Source of the DNA: RGIG2707 sp045600065
Lineage (GTDB): Bacteria > Bacillota > Clostridia > Peptostreptococcales > Anaerovoracaceae
DNA length: 14,703 nucleotides
Assembly: GCA_045600065.1 (NCBI GenBank)
Contig: JAZRXE010000054.1
Coordinates: 1 to 14,703 of the forward strand
Direction: 5' to 3'
The first letter of the stretch is position 1, and each line of letters starts with the position of its first letter. This document shows positions 1 through 7,482 of the stretch, piece by piece. Position numbers and translations under genes: made by a program. The notes under the pieces were generated by a model. That model saw only the letters and a program-made list of their open reading frames with translations. It had not been told where the DNA came from and ran no database searches.

Positions 1-369
1 GAGACTGCAGCTGCTCATGCTGCTTTCGGAAAGATCCGCGTAGGCAAGGGAACATTCACCGATGTCGGTGTTTTTGAATATGCTCCTGCCTGCATTCAGA
101 CCGTCCAGCTTGCAGCCCCTGAGCCTGCAGCTCTTAAAATAAACCTCCGGTGCCCGGCAGTTGGACAGATCGCAGCTGTCAAAGCGACAGTTCACAAAGC
201 TTGTTTTGGATAAATCGCAGTTTTCGAACACGCAGGATACAAATATACAGCCGTTAAACTCCAATCTTGACAGATCTTCTCCGCATAAATGCTCTTCCTT
301 AAAGCTCAGACCCTCCGAGGGCTGATCTGTATCATTCTGATATGCAGCTGCTTCCAAAATCGCGCTCAT
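1..369 (-). CDS. Cys-rich pentapeptide-repeat protein (N-terminal part, cut by window edge)
   Basis: The frame is open from the ATG at 369 to the left edge, giving 123 codons with no stop, so the C-terminus lies outside the window. From about residue 38 the protein is built of five-residue units with Phe or Leu at the centre and often Cys two positions later, such as FENCD, LSKTS, FVNCR, FDSCD and LSNCR. This is the right-handed quadrilateral beta-helix pattern of pentapeptide-repeat proteins. The F/L-x-x-C flavour resembles the Qnr/McbG-like branch, some members of which mimic DNA and protect gyrase; whether this one does is unknown. The first ~35 residues are non-repeat. The start is supported by AAAGGTGG about 5 nt upstream. 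It appears to be transcribed alone, from its own promoter, after the terminator that ends rmuC. Confidence 0.85.
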   Translation of the reverse strand, partial: MSAILEAAAYQNDTDQPSEGLSFKEEHLCGEDLSRLEFNGCIFVSCVFENCDLSKTSFVNCRFDSCDLSNCRAPEVYFKSCRLRGCKLDGLNAGRSIFKNTDIGECSLAYADLSESSMSSCSL

Positions 370-392
370 TTGACCCACCTTTACAAATACAC

Positions 393-401
393 ATTTTAGC
401 A
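393..401 (-). promoter_or_regulatory. Extended -10 promoter of the pentapeptide-repeat gene
   Basis: On the minus strand the sequence reads TGCTAAAAT, a TGn extended -10 with one mismatch to TATAAT. A poor -35 (TGTTCA) lies 17 bp upstream. It would start transcription about 20 nt before the gene's Shine-Dalgarno. Confidence 0.5.
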
Positions 402-567
402 TTAAATCGGTCACTTGAACAGTATGTGAATGATAACTCCCTGCCCGGATTTGAGTTTCTCTGAGAATAAATGCCGATACGGCAGCAATTATTCGTAACC
501 GGGCCTGCAAAAGATCCCCGAAGGCAGAGCCGCAGCACTAAGCGATTAGTCCCCAAAAAGCAAAATA

Positions 568-594
568 CCCGTCGGAGAGTCTGAGTCCGACGGG
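568..594 (-). terminator. Rho-independent terminator after rmuC
   Basis: A perfect 9-bp GC-rich stem (CCCGTCGGA / TCCGACGGG) has a 9-nt loop. On the minus strand it is followed by the T-rich run TATTTTGCTTTTT. It lies about 115 nt beyond the rmuC stop codon. Confidence 0.75.
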
Positions 595-711
595 AAATTC
601 TGCAATAAGTCAGATATGTATTTTTATCGTGTATGTGCGGGCCTCGCGGATTCTGAGTGCCATCTTTATCGAAGACACAGAACCGTCCCCTGTCTTACTT
701 GCCTTACTGTC

Positions 712-2346
712 TTACCAGAGATCGTCATCCGACATATCGGCAGGAAGATCCAGCAGCTTTGACGCCTCGGACATATCCAGAGTCTCTATATCCTTGAGCT
801 TTCTCATGATTGCTCTGGTCCTTGTTCCGGACAGCCTCTCCAGATCCTCGTTGGTCTGTTTGAGATGCTTCTCCATCTTGTCCAGAACCTCTCCGAAGGT
901 CTCGAATTCGGTCTTTACGGCGCCCAGAACATGCCATACCTCACTGGAACGCTTCTGGATTGCCAGGGTCTTAAAGCCCATCTGAAGGCTGTTCAAAAAG
1001 GCTGCCATGGTGGAAGGACCTGTGACATTCACATGGTAATCCCTCTGCAACACACCCATCAGTCCGCGGTTTACCACCTCGGCGTAAAGTCCCTCGAAGG
1101 GAAGGAACATGATTCCGAACTCCGTGGTATACGGCACGCAGATGTACTTGTCGCAAATATCCCTGGCTTCCTGTTTGATAACTGTTTCGAGGGCCTTATA
1201 TGCGGCATCGGCGGCATTCCTGTCGCCGCTTTCCTGAGCCGCGACAAGCTGGGCGTATTTGTCTCCGGGGAATTTTGAATCTATGGGCAGCAGCACCGGG
1301 AAGCCGTCGCTTCCGGGCATCTTCACCGCAAACTCCACCCTTTCGCTGCCTCCGGGCCTGGTTATGGCATTGGTCACATACTGATCCGGAGCAAGTATCT
1401 CCTGCAGAATGGCTCCCAGCTGGACCTCGCCCAGAATGCCCCTGGTCTTGACACCGGAGAGCACCTTCTTGAGTCCGCCAACATCTGATGCCAGAGTCTG
1501 CATTTCACCTATGCCCTTATAAACCTGTTCGAGCTGATCGCTGACAGTCTTGAAGGATTCTGATATCCTCTTTTCCAGCGTGGTCTGAAGCTTTTCGTCG
1601 ACAGTTCCCTTGATCTCATCGAGCTTGCGGGAGTTCTCGTCCCTGATGTCCTTCATGCTTCCGGCGATGGTGTTCCTTATGCTTTCAAGCTTTTCAGCAT
1701 TGGTCTCCTGAAGTCTGGAAATGGATTCGAGCATGCTTCCCAGCTGATCGGTGCTGGAGCTTCTGGACTGCTCGAGCTGGGAGTTGATGCTGCTTTGAAG
1801 CTGCACCATGCCCTGAGCCTGGCTCTTGACGGATTCGTTCAGTCTGTTTTCCACCGAGCCCTTAATATCGTTCAGCTGCCTGGAATTCTCGTCCTTGATG
1901 GTCTTGTAGCTTGTAACCAGAGCATATTTGATGGATTCCGAATCATCCTTGTTATTCTTCTCCAGTGCCCTGATGCGCTCTCCCATATCGGAAAGATTGT
2001 CGGATACCGCATTCCTCAGCCCCTCTACCTGATTGTTGAGGCTGGTCTGAAGCTGCTCTATGCGGCTGCTTTGCGTTGCCGCCGAATAGCGCTGACTCTC
2101 CGATAAAGAGACCTGAAGCTGCTGTATCTGACTGCCGCTGCCCGCAATTACACCGTTGATAGCCGTTGTAAGGGTCTGCTGAGCATCGGCAAGCTGCTTC
2201 TGAAGCTCTTCCTCCAAAAGCTGTCTGTACTTGTTTGACGAATTTCTGGCAAGCAATATCAGAACAATAATGCATACGATAAAAGTAAGCCCTACGCCTG
2301 CCAAAAGAATTAAGCTGGAATTATCCAGAATATATTCCATATCCAT
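712..2346 (-). CDS. rmuC: DNA recombination protein RmuC
   Basis: A 544-residue RmuC-family protein of usual length. It has an N-terminal membrane anchor (about residues 11-33), then a long coiled coil (about 38-285) rich in Q, S and E. The conserved RmuC domain runs from about 290 to 500 and contains GILGEVQLGAIL (303-314), VEFAVKMP (337-344) and LPIDSKFP (353-360). The last two fit the beta-strand and Asp-x-Lys core of the PD-(D/E)xK nuclease-like fold attributed to the family. RmuC limits inversions at short inverted repeats in E. coli; its biochemical activity is poorly defined. The coiled coil carries an internal duplication, with residues 150-173 resembling 234-257. The first ATG is preferred because GAGGA lies at the right distance upstream. 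The gene is flanked by its own promoter and terminator. Confidence 0.95.
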   Translation of the reverse strand: MDMEYILDNSSLILLAGVGLTFIVCIIVLILLARNSSNKYRQLLEEELQKQLADAQQTLTTAINGVIAGSGSQIQQLQVSLSESQRYSAATQSSRIEQLQTSLNNQVEGLRNAVSDNLSDMGERIRALEKNNKDDSESIKYALVTSYKTIKDENSRQLNDIKGSVENRLNESVKSQAQGMVQLQSSINSQLEQSRSSSTDQLGSMLESISRLQETNAEKLESIRNTIAGSMKDIRDENSRKLDEIKGTVDEKLQTTLEKRISESFKTVSDQLEQVYKGIGEMQTLASDVGGLKKVLSGVKTRGILGEVQLGAILQEILAPDQYVTNAITRPGGSERVEFAVKMPGSDGFPVLLPIDSKFPGDKYAQLVAAQESGDRNAADAAYKALETVIKQEARDICDKYICVPYTTEFGIMFLPFEGLYAEVVNRGLMGVLQRDYHVNVTGPSTMAAFLNSLQMGFKTLAIQKRSSEVWHVLGAVKTEFETFGEVLDKMEKHLKQTNEDLERLSGTRTRAIMRKLKDIETLDMSEASKLLDLPADMSDDDLW

Positions 2347-2380
2347 TTGTTATTCCTCGTTTCCGCAATACCTTTTAGAG

Positions 2381-2389
2381 ATTATACCA
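2381..2389 (-). promoter_or_regulatory. Extended -10 promoter of rmuC
   Basis: The minus strand reads TGGTATAAT, a perfect TGn-TATAAT extended -10. No good -35 lies 17 bp upstream. The predicted transcription start gives a leader of about 28 nt before the rmuC ATG. Confidence 0.65.
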
Positions 2390-2420
2390 TAATCCGGGCA
2401 TAAAAATACAAACCTGACAT

Positions 2421-2457
2421 AAAAAAACTGTGAAAACAATTACTTGTATTCACAGTT
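2421..2457 (-). terminator. Rho-independent terminator after the hydrolase lipoprotein gene
   Basis: A 9-bp stem AACTGTGAA / TTCACAGTT (2426-2434 with 2449-2457) extends inward past one mismatch by ACAA/TTGT. On the minus strand it is followed directly by a run of T (2421-2427). It lies about 80 nt past the stop codon of the hydrolase gene and just upstream of the rmuC promoter. Confidence 0.85.
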
Positions 2458-2538
2458 CATAACTGCAATGCTTTTTCAGCTTAAGGCAGCCCGGCGGAAA
2501 GACTTCTGCAATGCTTAAGCCTACTGTGCATGTCTTTA

Positions 2539-3477
2539 TTATTCGGCAGCTGCGCCAAGATCCGTCGCGAAGAAGGTGATGATCGCGGAATTCAGAGCGT
2601 CGTTTACAGCCGGATCGCTTCCGTAGAAGGAATAGCTGTGTCCGCAGAGGTTGGTCCTGATGATGGTGGAGCCGAACAGCTCAGCGGTCTTCAGGGATTC
2701 TTCAACGGGCACGGAGCCGTCATTGTCTGCGCATATCAGCAGAGAGTTGCCCTGATACTTAGCTGCGGCTTCGGAAGCCAGCTCGTCTCCGTAGGCTTCG
2801 ATGCCTTCAAAGTACGCAAGGCTCAGCAGCTGTTCTCCGTAGGGACCCATGAAGGACCACATTTCTCCAGTCTGTCTGCAGTATTCCTTGGATTCGTTCC
2901 ATGCATCGATACCGCCGCGTGCATTGATCATAACATCAGCACTGACAGCAGGAGCAACAAATACTATGGAATCGGGTGTGAGCATATCCTCGACCAGCAT
3001 CTGGCAAAGAATTCTACCGCCCATGGAATAGCCCAGAACTCCGACCTTGCCGATCTTGTATTCAGCCTTCATAGCGTTTACCACGTCCAGGACGTCTGCG
3101 CACATAAAGGGCATGGCGTTGTTTTCCCAGCCCTCGGTGGATGCGCCGCAGCCTGCGAAATCCAGAGTTACGGAAATGACGCCGTTTTCTGCTACGCCGT
3201 TGGTGGCAACATCGTAGCCACCGGATTCATTGTGATTTCCGTGATGACCGTGGATGAATACAGCCAGGGGATATTCCTGCTCGGCGCTGAACTCTGCGGG
3301 CAGAGTCACGTAAGTAGGAATGGCAACGCCTTCTCTGGAAGTGGAGGGAGTCGTGGTTTCAACTACCGTAACAGACGGAGCTTCTGAGGCTTCGGGAACC
3401 TGAGCAGCCTGCTCACCGCATGCAGCAAGGCAGAATACCATTGCCATAACGGTCAGTAATAAAGCGATTTTTTTCAT
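2539..3477 (-). CDS. Alpha/beta-hydrolase lipoprotein
   Basis: A 312-residue secreted hydrolase. Residues 1-20 form a lipoprotein signal ending in the lipobox LAAC with lipidated Cys20, followed by a Pro/Ser/Thr-rich linker to about residue 50. The catalytic domain shows HGHHG (76-80, oxyanion-hole region), the nucleophile elbow GYSMGG with Ser151, an acid in DNDGSVP (probably Asp253) and His280 in CGHSYS. The Ser-Asp-His triad is therefore complete. It belongs to the broad serine aminopeptidase/esterase-like hydrolase group; the substrate (ester, peptide or acyl group) cannot be told. It is anchored outside the membrane. AGGAGG just before the ATG fixes the start. It is a monocistronic unit with its own promoter and terminator, sitting after the terminator of the neighbouring transport operon. 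Confidence 0.85.
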   Translation of the reverse strand: MKKIALLLTVMAMVFCLAACGEQAAQVPEASEAPSVTVVETTTPSTSREGVAIPTYVTLPAEFSAEQEYPLAVFIHGHHGNHNESGGYDVATNGVAENGVISVTLDFAGCGASTEGWENNAMPFMCADVLDVVNAMKAEYKIGKVGVLGYSMGGRILCQMLVEDMLTPDSIVFVAPAVSADVMINARGGIDAWNESKEYCRQTGEMWSFMGPYGEQLLSLAYFEGIEAYGDELASEAAAKYQGNSLLICADNDGSVPVEESLKTAELFGSTIIRTNLCGHSYSFYGSDPAVNDALNSAIITFFATDLGAAAE

Positions 3478-3558
3478 TTTTCCTCCTTGATCAGGTAAAC
3501 CGGACAGATCTGTTTATCCGCCTTGTAAGCAGATCCCTTCGGTATACAAACTACAGAG

Positions 3559-3587
3559 ATAATAGCACCTATTTGCAAAATAAACAA
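3559..3587 (-). promoter_or_regulatory. Promoter of the hydrolase lipoprotein gene
   Basis: The minus strand shows TTGTTT (3582-3587), a 17-bp spacer and TATTAT (3559-3564). The -35 hexamer directly abuts the stem of the upstream operon's terminator, so its T-rich tail and this promoter share sequence. The leader would be about 75 nt. Confidence 0.5.
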
Positions 3588-3625
3588 CAGAGCCCGGAAA
3601 ATGAAGAATCATCTTCCGGGCTCTG
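3588..3625 (-). terminator. Strong terminator of the ABC transporter / amidohydrolase operon
   Basis: A perfect 12-bp stem CAGAGCCCGGAA / TTCCGGGCTCTG (3588-3599 with 3614-3625) can extend inward by ATGA/TCAT. On the minus strand it is followed by TTGTTTATTTTG. It lies about 20 nt past the amidohydrolase stop. There is no T run on the plus-strand side, so it is oriented for the minus-strand operon. Confidence 0.9.
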
Positions 3626-3646
3626 CCTCGTATGCTTAGGATTTGT

Positions 3647-5089
3647 TTAATAAGTACCGATGGGAGGCTTGACGGTCTCGGGCAGCGGGCAGGTGTACTT
3701 GCCGCCGTTCATCTCCAGAACTTCCTTCTTGGCCTTTTCGATGAGCTCGGGATCGTTCATGGTCCGCAGGCAGGACAGCATCATTACCTCGGCAGCCTTC
3801 AGCATGCCCTTGAATCCGATGGAGGAATCGGAGAATGCGGTATACTGCCAGCTGTGACCCACGGTTCCGATGCCGGAGGTGGCCACGCTCAGCATGGCGG
3901 TGGGGCATGCGTAGGCAACATCGCCTACGTCGGTGGAACCGGAACGGTAGATGGTGCACTTGGGATCATAGGGATGGATGGTGGTATCCAGAGGTCTGTT
4001 CATCAGGGCATCGATGTCCTGTCCTTCGAAGTCTACCTTCATGGCTTCCTTCTGGTTGTTCAGCGTGCCTCTGTCCAGAGTGTAGAGCATCTCCTTGGCA
4101 AAGGCATACTCTTCCTCTGTCCATTCCGGAGTTCCCAGATCCTCCAGTGCCTGTGCCATCACAGGGCCCAGGGTCTTGTTGTTGATGAAGTCGGAGAAGG
4201 CCATGGTGATGTCATAGTGCATCTTGGTCTCGGTCATCTGGGCCGCACCGGCGGCGATATTGGCCACTCTTGCGAACAGCTCCTTCATCTGATAGACCTT
4301 GGGTGCTCTGACCTCGTATTTGATCACGGCGTGATCCTGTACCACGTTGGGGGCGGTGCCGCCGGCATTGGAATATGCATAGTGGACTCTGGCCTGATCG
4401 ATGATGTGCTCTCTCAGGTAGTTAACGCCTATGTTCATCAGCTCCACGCCGTCCAGAGCGGATCTGCCCAGATGGGGTGCGCCGCCGGCGTGAGAAGCGA
4501 TGCCGTCGAAAATGAAGTTAGCGCCCATGATGGCGGAGTTGCCGGTGGAGGGAACGGTATTCTGGCTGGCAGGATGCCAGGTATAGCAGAAATCCACATC
4601 GTCGAAGCAGCCTGCACGTGCCATGAACTGCTTGGAGCCTGCTCCCTCTTCTGCGGGGCATCCGAAGAAGACCACGGTGCCGTCCAGCTTGTTGTCCACC
4701 ATATAGCGCTTCAGAGCCACAGCGGTGGCAAAGCATCCGGCGCCCAGCAGGTTATGACCGCAGCCGTGTCCGGGAGCACCGGGCACAAGAGGTTCCTTGT
4801 GAGTGCAGCCGCTCTTCTGGCTCAGGGCGTCCAGAGCATCGTATTCTGCCAGCAGTCCCATGACGGGCTTTCCGGTGCCGACGGAATACTTGGCGGAAAA
4901 TGCGGTGGGGATCTCGGCCAGACCGGTCTCGATGGTGAAGCCTTCGGCCTTCAGAGCCTCGATAAGCTCGGCTGAGGATTTTTCCTCCGTATAGGAGAGC
5001 TCTGCATAACCCCAGATGTCGTGTGCCAGCTTGACGGACAGATCTCCGACCTCGGCAACATATTTCTTTACATCTTCAACTTGTGACAT
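3647..5089 (-). CDS. AbgB-like M20 family metallo-amidohydrolase
   Basis: A 480-residue member of the M20 peptidase/amidohydrolase family, matching in length and layout the AbgB subunit of p-aminobenzoyl-glutamate hydrolase. Metal ligands are visible: GHGCGHN (Cys110, His112), PAEEG (Glu147-Glu148) and TWHP (His172). The dimerisation-domain His is in ASHAGGAPH (His200), and GSTDVGDV lies near the C-terminus. Such enzymes hydrolyse N-acyl or amide-linked amino acids in the cytosol. The gene is last in the operon, 26 bp after the ABC ATPase, with AAGGAG before the ATG and a strong terminator behind. The context suggests it cleaves what the transporter imports. No AbgA-like partner is present in this window, so p-aminobenzoyl-glutamate specificity is not shown. 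Confidence 0.9.
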   Translation of the reverse strand: MSQVEDVKKYVAEVGDLSVKLAHDIWGYAELSYTEEKSSAELIEALKAEGFTIETGLAEIPTAFSAKYSVGTGKPVMGLLAEYDALDALSQKSGCTHKEPLVPGAPGHGCGHNLLGAGCFATAVALKRYMVDNKLDGTVVFFGCPAEEGAGSKQFMARAGCFDDVDFCYTWHPASQNTVPSTGNSAIMGANFIFDGIASHAGGAPHLGRSALDGVELMNIGVNYLREHIIDQARVHYAYSNAGGTAPNVVQDHAVIKYEVRAPKVYQMKELFARVANIAAGAAQMTETKMHYDITMAFSDFINNKTLGPVMAQALEDLGTPEWTEEEYAFAKEMLYTLDRGTLNNQKEAMKVDFEGQDIDALMNRPLDTTIHPYDPKCTIYRSGSTDVGDVAYACPTAMLSVATSGIGTVGHSWQYTAFSDSSIGFKGMLKAAEVMMLSCLRTMNDPELIEKAKKEVLEMNGGKYTCPLPETVKPPIGTY

Positions 5090-5115
5090 TTTTTAACTCC
5101 TTATTGAAACTACGA

Positions 5116-5850
5116 TTACAGAACCATACTTAAGAAACGAATGGTAGCCGGATCCGAGGGCGCCGTGAATATGGTTTCGGGCGTCCCCTGCTCCTTGATT
5201 ATACCGTCGCATATAAACAGTACTCTGTCGGATATTTCCCTTGCAAAGGCCATTTCATGGGTGACGATGACTATGGTCATGCCCATCTTGGCCAGGTCCT
5301 TGATTACATTCAGAACCTCCTTGACCATTTCGGGGTCCAGGGCGGAGGTGGGCTCGTCGAAAAGCATCACGTCCGGATTCATTGCCAGGGCCCTGACTAT
5401 GGACAGTCTCTGCTGCTGGCCGCCGGAAAGCTTCTTGGGCTTAACGTTGGCTTTGTCTGCCAGTCCTACTCTTTTAAGCAGGGCCATGGCCTGAGCCTCT
5501 GCCTCTGCCTTGGGAATGCCCTTTTCCAGGATGGGTGCCAGGGTGATGTTCTCCATCACCGTCATGTGCGGAAAAACATTGAAGCTCTGGAATACCATTC
5601 CGATCTTGCGGCGGTATTCGCTGATATTTATGTCTTTGGAGGTAATGTCCTGCCCTTCGAAATAGACCGTGCCGCTGGTAGGGGTCTCAAGAAGGTTCAG
5701 ACAGCGCAGGAAGGTGGACTTGCCGCCGCCTGAGGGGCCTATTACGGATACCACCTCGCCTCTTTTTATGGATGTGCTTATGCCCTTGAGTACCTGCAGG
5801 TCTCCGAAGCTCTTGCACAGATTTTCGGTCCTTATAATTTCATCAGTCAT
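5116..5850 (-). CDS. Polar amino-acid ABC transporter, ATP-binding protein
   Basis: A 244-residue GlnQ/HisP-type ATPase that powers uptake of a polar amino acid or related solute. All motifs are intact: Walker A GPSGGGKST (38-46), Q-loop Gln88, signature LSGGQQQR (141-148), Walker B VMLFDE (161-166), D-loop SALD and switch His198. The start codon overlaps the end of the permease gene by 8 bp (ATGACTGA), and AAAGGAAG lies within the permease's last codons, so translation is probably coupled. It is followed by the amidohydrolase gene in the same operon. Assignment to the polar amino-acid transporter (PAAT) family is firm; the substrate is not determinable. Confidence 0.96.
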   Translation of the reverse strand: MTDEIIRTENLCKSFGDLQVLKGISTSIKRGEVVSVIGPSGGGKSTFLRCLNLLETPTSGTVYFEGQDITSKDINISEYRRKIGMVFQSFNVFPHMTVMENITLAPILEKGIPKAEAEAQAMALLKRVGLADKANVKPKKLSGGQQQRLSIVRALAMNPDVMLFDEPTSALDPEMVKEVLNVIKDLAKMGMTIVIVTHEMAFAREISDRVLFICDGIIKEQGTPETIFTAPSDPATIRFLSMVL

Positions 5851-6505
5851 CTGCGTGCAGCTTCCTTTCCATGATTCCTACAAGTTTAGACAGTATGGTG
5901 CATAATACCAGATAGATGATACCCGCGATGGTGACAGACTGCAGTGCCAGGAAGGTGGCAGACTGCACGGTCTTGTAGCTGGTGGTCAGCTCCTGAATAA
6001 ACAGTATTGACGCCAGGGATGTTCCCTTTACCGTCGATATGAACTCGTTGCCCAGAGCCGGAAGTATGTTCTTGATAGCCTGAGGCATTATGATCTTACT
6101 CATAACATGCGCCTCGGTAAGGCCAATGCTCCTGGCTGCTTCCCACTGTCCCTTGTCCACTGCGGCAATGCCTGCGCGGAATATCTCGGAAACGAAAGCA
6201 GAGCTGTTGACGATCAGGGCAACCAGAACGCTCTGGTAGTCGGTGAGCTCCAGGGCCGGGAAGAACTTCGGCAGACCTATCCAGAAAAAGTAGATCTGCA
6301 GCAGAGACGGGGTACCTCTGAGTATCTCTATATACAGAGTCGATATCCAGTTGAAAGGTTTGAATTTACTGGTCCTCATCAGGGCGATCACGACGCCCAG
6401 AACTACGGCTCCCACAATGGTCAAGGCCGAGAGCTTCAGCGTCCCGACCAGACCATTTATGTAAACGTAGTTGTATTTTGACCAAATTTTGATTATTTTA
6501 TCCAT
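5843..6505 (-). CDS. Polar amino-acid ABC transporter, permease
   Basis: A 220-residue inner-membrane permease of the His/Glu/Gln/Arg/opine type. It has about five hydrophobic segments and the cytoplasmic EAA loop (EAARSIGL, continuing to PQAIKNILPAL), which docks onto the ATPase. Only one permease gene is present, so the channel is presumably a homodimer. It follows the binding-protein gene by 33 bp. No clear Shine-Dalgarno precedes the ATG, which is unusual here, and an in-frame stop just upstream excludes a longer form. The low-efficiency start may keep permease below binding-protein levels. It overlaps the ATPase gene by 8 bp. Confidence 0.95.
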   Translation of the reverse strand: MDKIIKIWSKYNYVYINGLVGTLKLSALTIVGAVVLGVVIALMRTSKFKPFNWISTLYIEILRGTPSLLQIYFFWIGLPKFFPALELTDYQSVLVALIVNSSAFVSEIFRAGIAAVDKGQWEAARSIGLTEAHVMSKIIMPQAIKNILPALGNEFISTVKGTSLASILFIQELTTSYKTVQSATFLALQSVTIAGIIYLVLCTILSKLVGIMERKLHADD

Positions 6506-6538
6506 TTTCGATATTTGATCAGTTCAGATATGTTTTCC

Positions 6539-7390
6539 TTATTCGATACCCAGTTCCTTGGCTACGCCCTTGTAGTAAGCCTGCCACTCATTGATTTTAT
6601 CCTCGGCAAGCAGCTCGTCTACGCAGACATTGACGAATTCGATCAGAGATTCGGTATCATCGTCCAGGCAGGCGCAGATACGGCCGGACTGCCATTCGGG
6701 ATCCACATCGAAGCGGAACGGAGATACATAGAGGATGTTATCGTTGGCTTCGGAGTACAGCTGCGCGCCGTCGCAGGGGCAGACACAGACATCCGCCTTG
6801 CCCTCGGCTACGGCCAGATAGGAGTCTGCCATGGAGGACGTGAGTTTGAATTCTTTGGCATTGCCGCAGAACTGATTGTAGAGACCCTCCTGCAGGGAAG
6901 CGCTCTGGGTTATGACCACGGCATCAGCCAGGGATTCGATGCTGTCATACTTGCCCGCATCTTCGGCTCTGCAGACGAAGCCGTATCCGCCGTTGTCGGT
7001 GCTGAAGCTGTAGCCCTTGGACATTCTCATGGCTTCCTCTCTTGCGGGAGTGAAGGCTATGGCGGAGATTGCCAGATCGTACTTGCCGTCGGTTATGCCT
7101 GCCAGAACGGCAGAGAACTCCAGGGGAACGATCTTGAGCTCAACGCCCATTCTTTCAGCTATATACTTCATGACCTCGATATCGTAGCCCAGATAGGCTT
7201 CATCGCCGTCCTTGCTGGGATCGAGGAATTCGGCCGGTGCAAAGTACGGCTCGGTGCAGATCTCGATGACGCCCTTTTCCTGAATGCGTGCAAGTCTGTC
7301 CTTGGGTGCTTCTTCTTCTTTCTTTTCTCCGCATGCAGCCAGTGTGAACAACATGGCGAACACCAGAATCAAACTGAGTATTTTTTTCAT
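6539..7390 (-). CDS. Polar amino-acid ABC transporter, substrate-binding lipoprotein
   Basis: A 283-residue family 3 solute-binding protein, first gene of the operon. The signal peptide ends in LAAC with lipid-carrying Cys20, followed by a charged linker (KKEEE). The family signature LGYDIEVMKYIAERMG (67-82) and YDLAISAIAFTPAREEAM (104-121, with the ligand-carboxylate Arg117) are present. It captures the solute outside the membrane and hands it to the permease. Odd feature: nine further cysteines, including CVCPC (202-206) in a strand where relatives usually have small hydrophobic residues, and CAC (239-241). AAAGGA precedes the ATG after a leader of about 55 nt from a consensus promoter. The ligand is unknown; the amidohydrolase downstream suggests an N-acylated or amide-linked amino acid. 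Confidence 0.93.
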   Translation of the reverse strand: MKKILSLILVFAMLFTLAACGEKKEEEAPKDRLARIQEKGVIEICTEPYFAPAEFLDPSKDGDEAYLGYDIEVMKYIAERMGVELKIVPLEFSAVLAGITDGKYDLAISAIAFTPAREEAMRMSKGYSFSTDNGGYGFVCRAEDAGKYDSIESLADAVVITQSASLQEGLYNQFCGNAKEFKLTSSMADSYLAVAEGKADVCVCPCDGAQLYSEANDNILYVSPFRFDVDPEWQSGRICACLDDDTESLIEFVNVCVDELLAEDKINEWQAYYKGVAKELGIE

Positions 7391-7453
7391 GTTCTTATCC
7401 TTTCTGAATACTTATCGTTATGTGTTGAATGAGTCTTTGTTTTGACAGTATGG

Positions 7454-7482
7454 ATTATAACGCTGCCGATTCACCGTGTCAA
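7454..7482 (-). promoter_or_regulatory. Consensus sigma-A promoter of the ABC/amidohydrolase operon
   Basis: On the minus strand TTGACA (7477-7482) is followed by exactly 17 bp and TATAAT (7454-7459), a 12/12 match to the consensus. Transcription would start near 7447 and give a leader of about 55 nt to the binding-protein ATG. Such a strong promoter implies high expression unless repressed, and an inverted repeat abuts it. Confidence 0.92.

Larger units (their letters stand above)
370..711. other. Intergenic region between rmuC and the pentapeptide-repeat gene
   Basis: About 340 bp without a convincing gene. It holds the rmuC terminator (568-594), the promoter of the downstream gene (393-401), and a small GC hairpin near 473-485 (TGCCG-TAT-CGGCA on the minus strand) followed by TTTATT, which could act as a second weak terminator. 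Nothing is recognised between the rmuC stop and the first terminator. Confidence 0.6.

Noticed and set aside
332..556. 74-codon minus-strand ORF overlapping the start of the pentapeptide-repeat gene
   Set aside because: It is out of frame with the clear repeat protein, spans that gene's promoter and ribosome binding site, and has no recognisable motif.
2530..3387. 285-codon plus-strand ORF opposite the hydrolase gene
   Set aside because: It is an antisense shadow: the minus strand encodes a complete catalytic triad, lipobox and ribosome binding site, while this frame has no family features.
3632..4975. 447-codon plus-strand ORF opposite the amidohydrolase gene
   Set aside because: It is a long Gly/His-rich antisense frame produced by the codon bias of the GC-rich M20 gene; it has no motifs or ribosome binding site of its own.
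6515..7432. 305-codon plus-strand ORF opposite the binding-protein gene
   Set aside because: It is an antisense shadow of a clear substrate-binding lipoprotein.
7451..7464. Plus-strand promoter from TTGACA at 7442 and TATAAC at 7456
   Set aside because: The spacing is only about 8 bp, and the same region holds the perfect minus-strand promoter.
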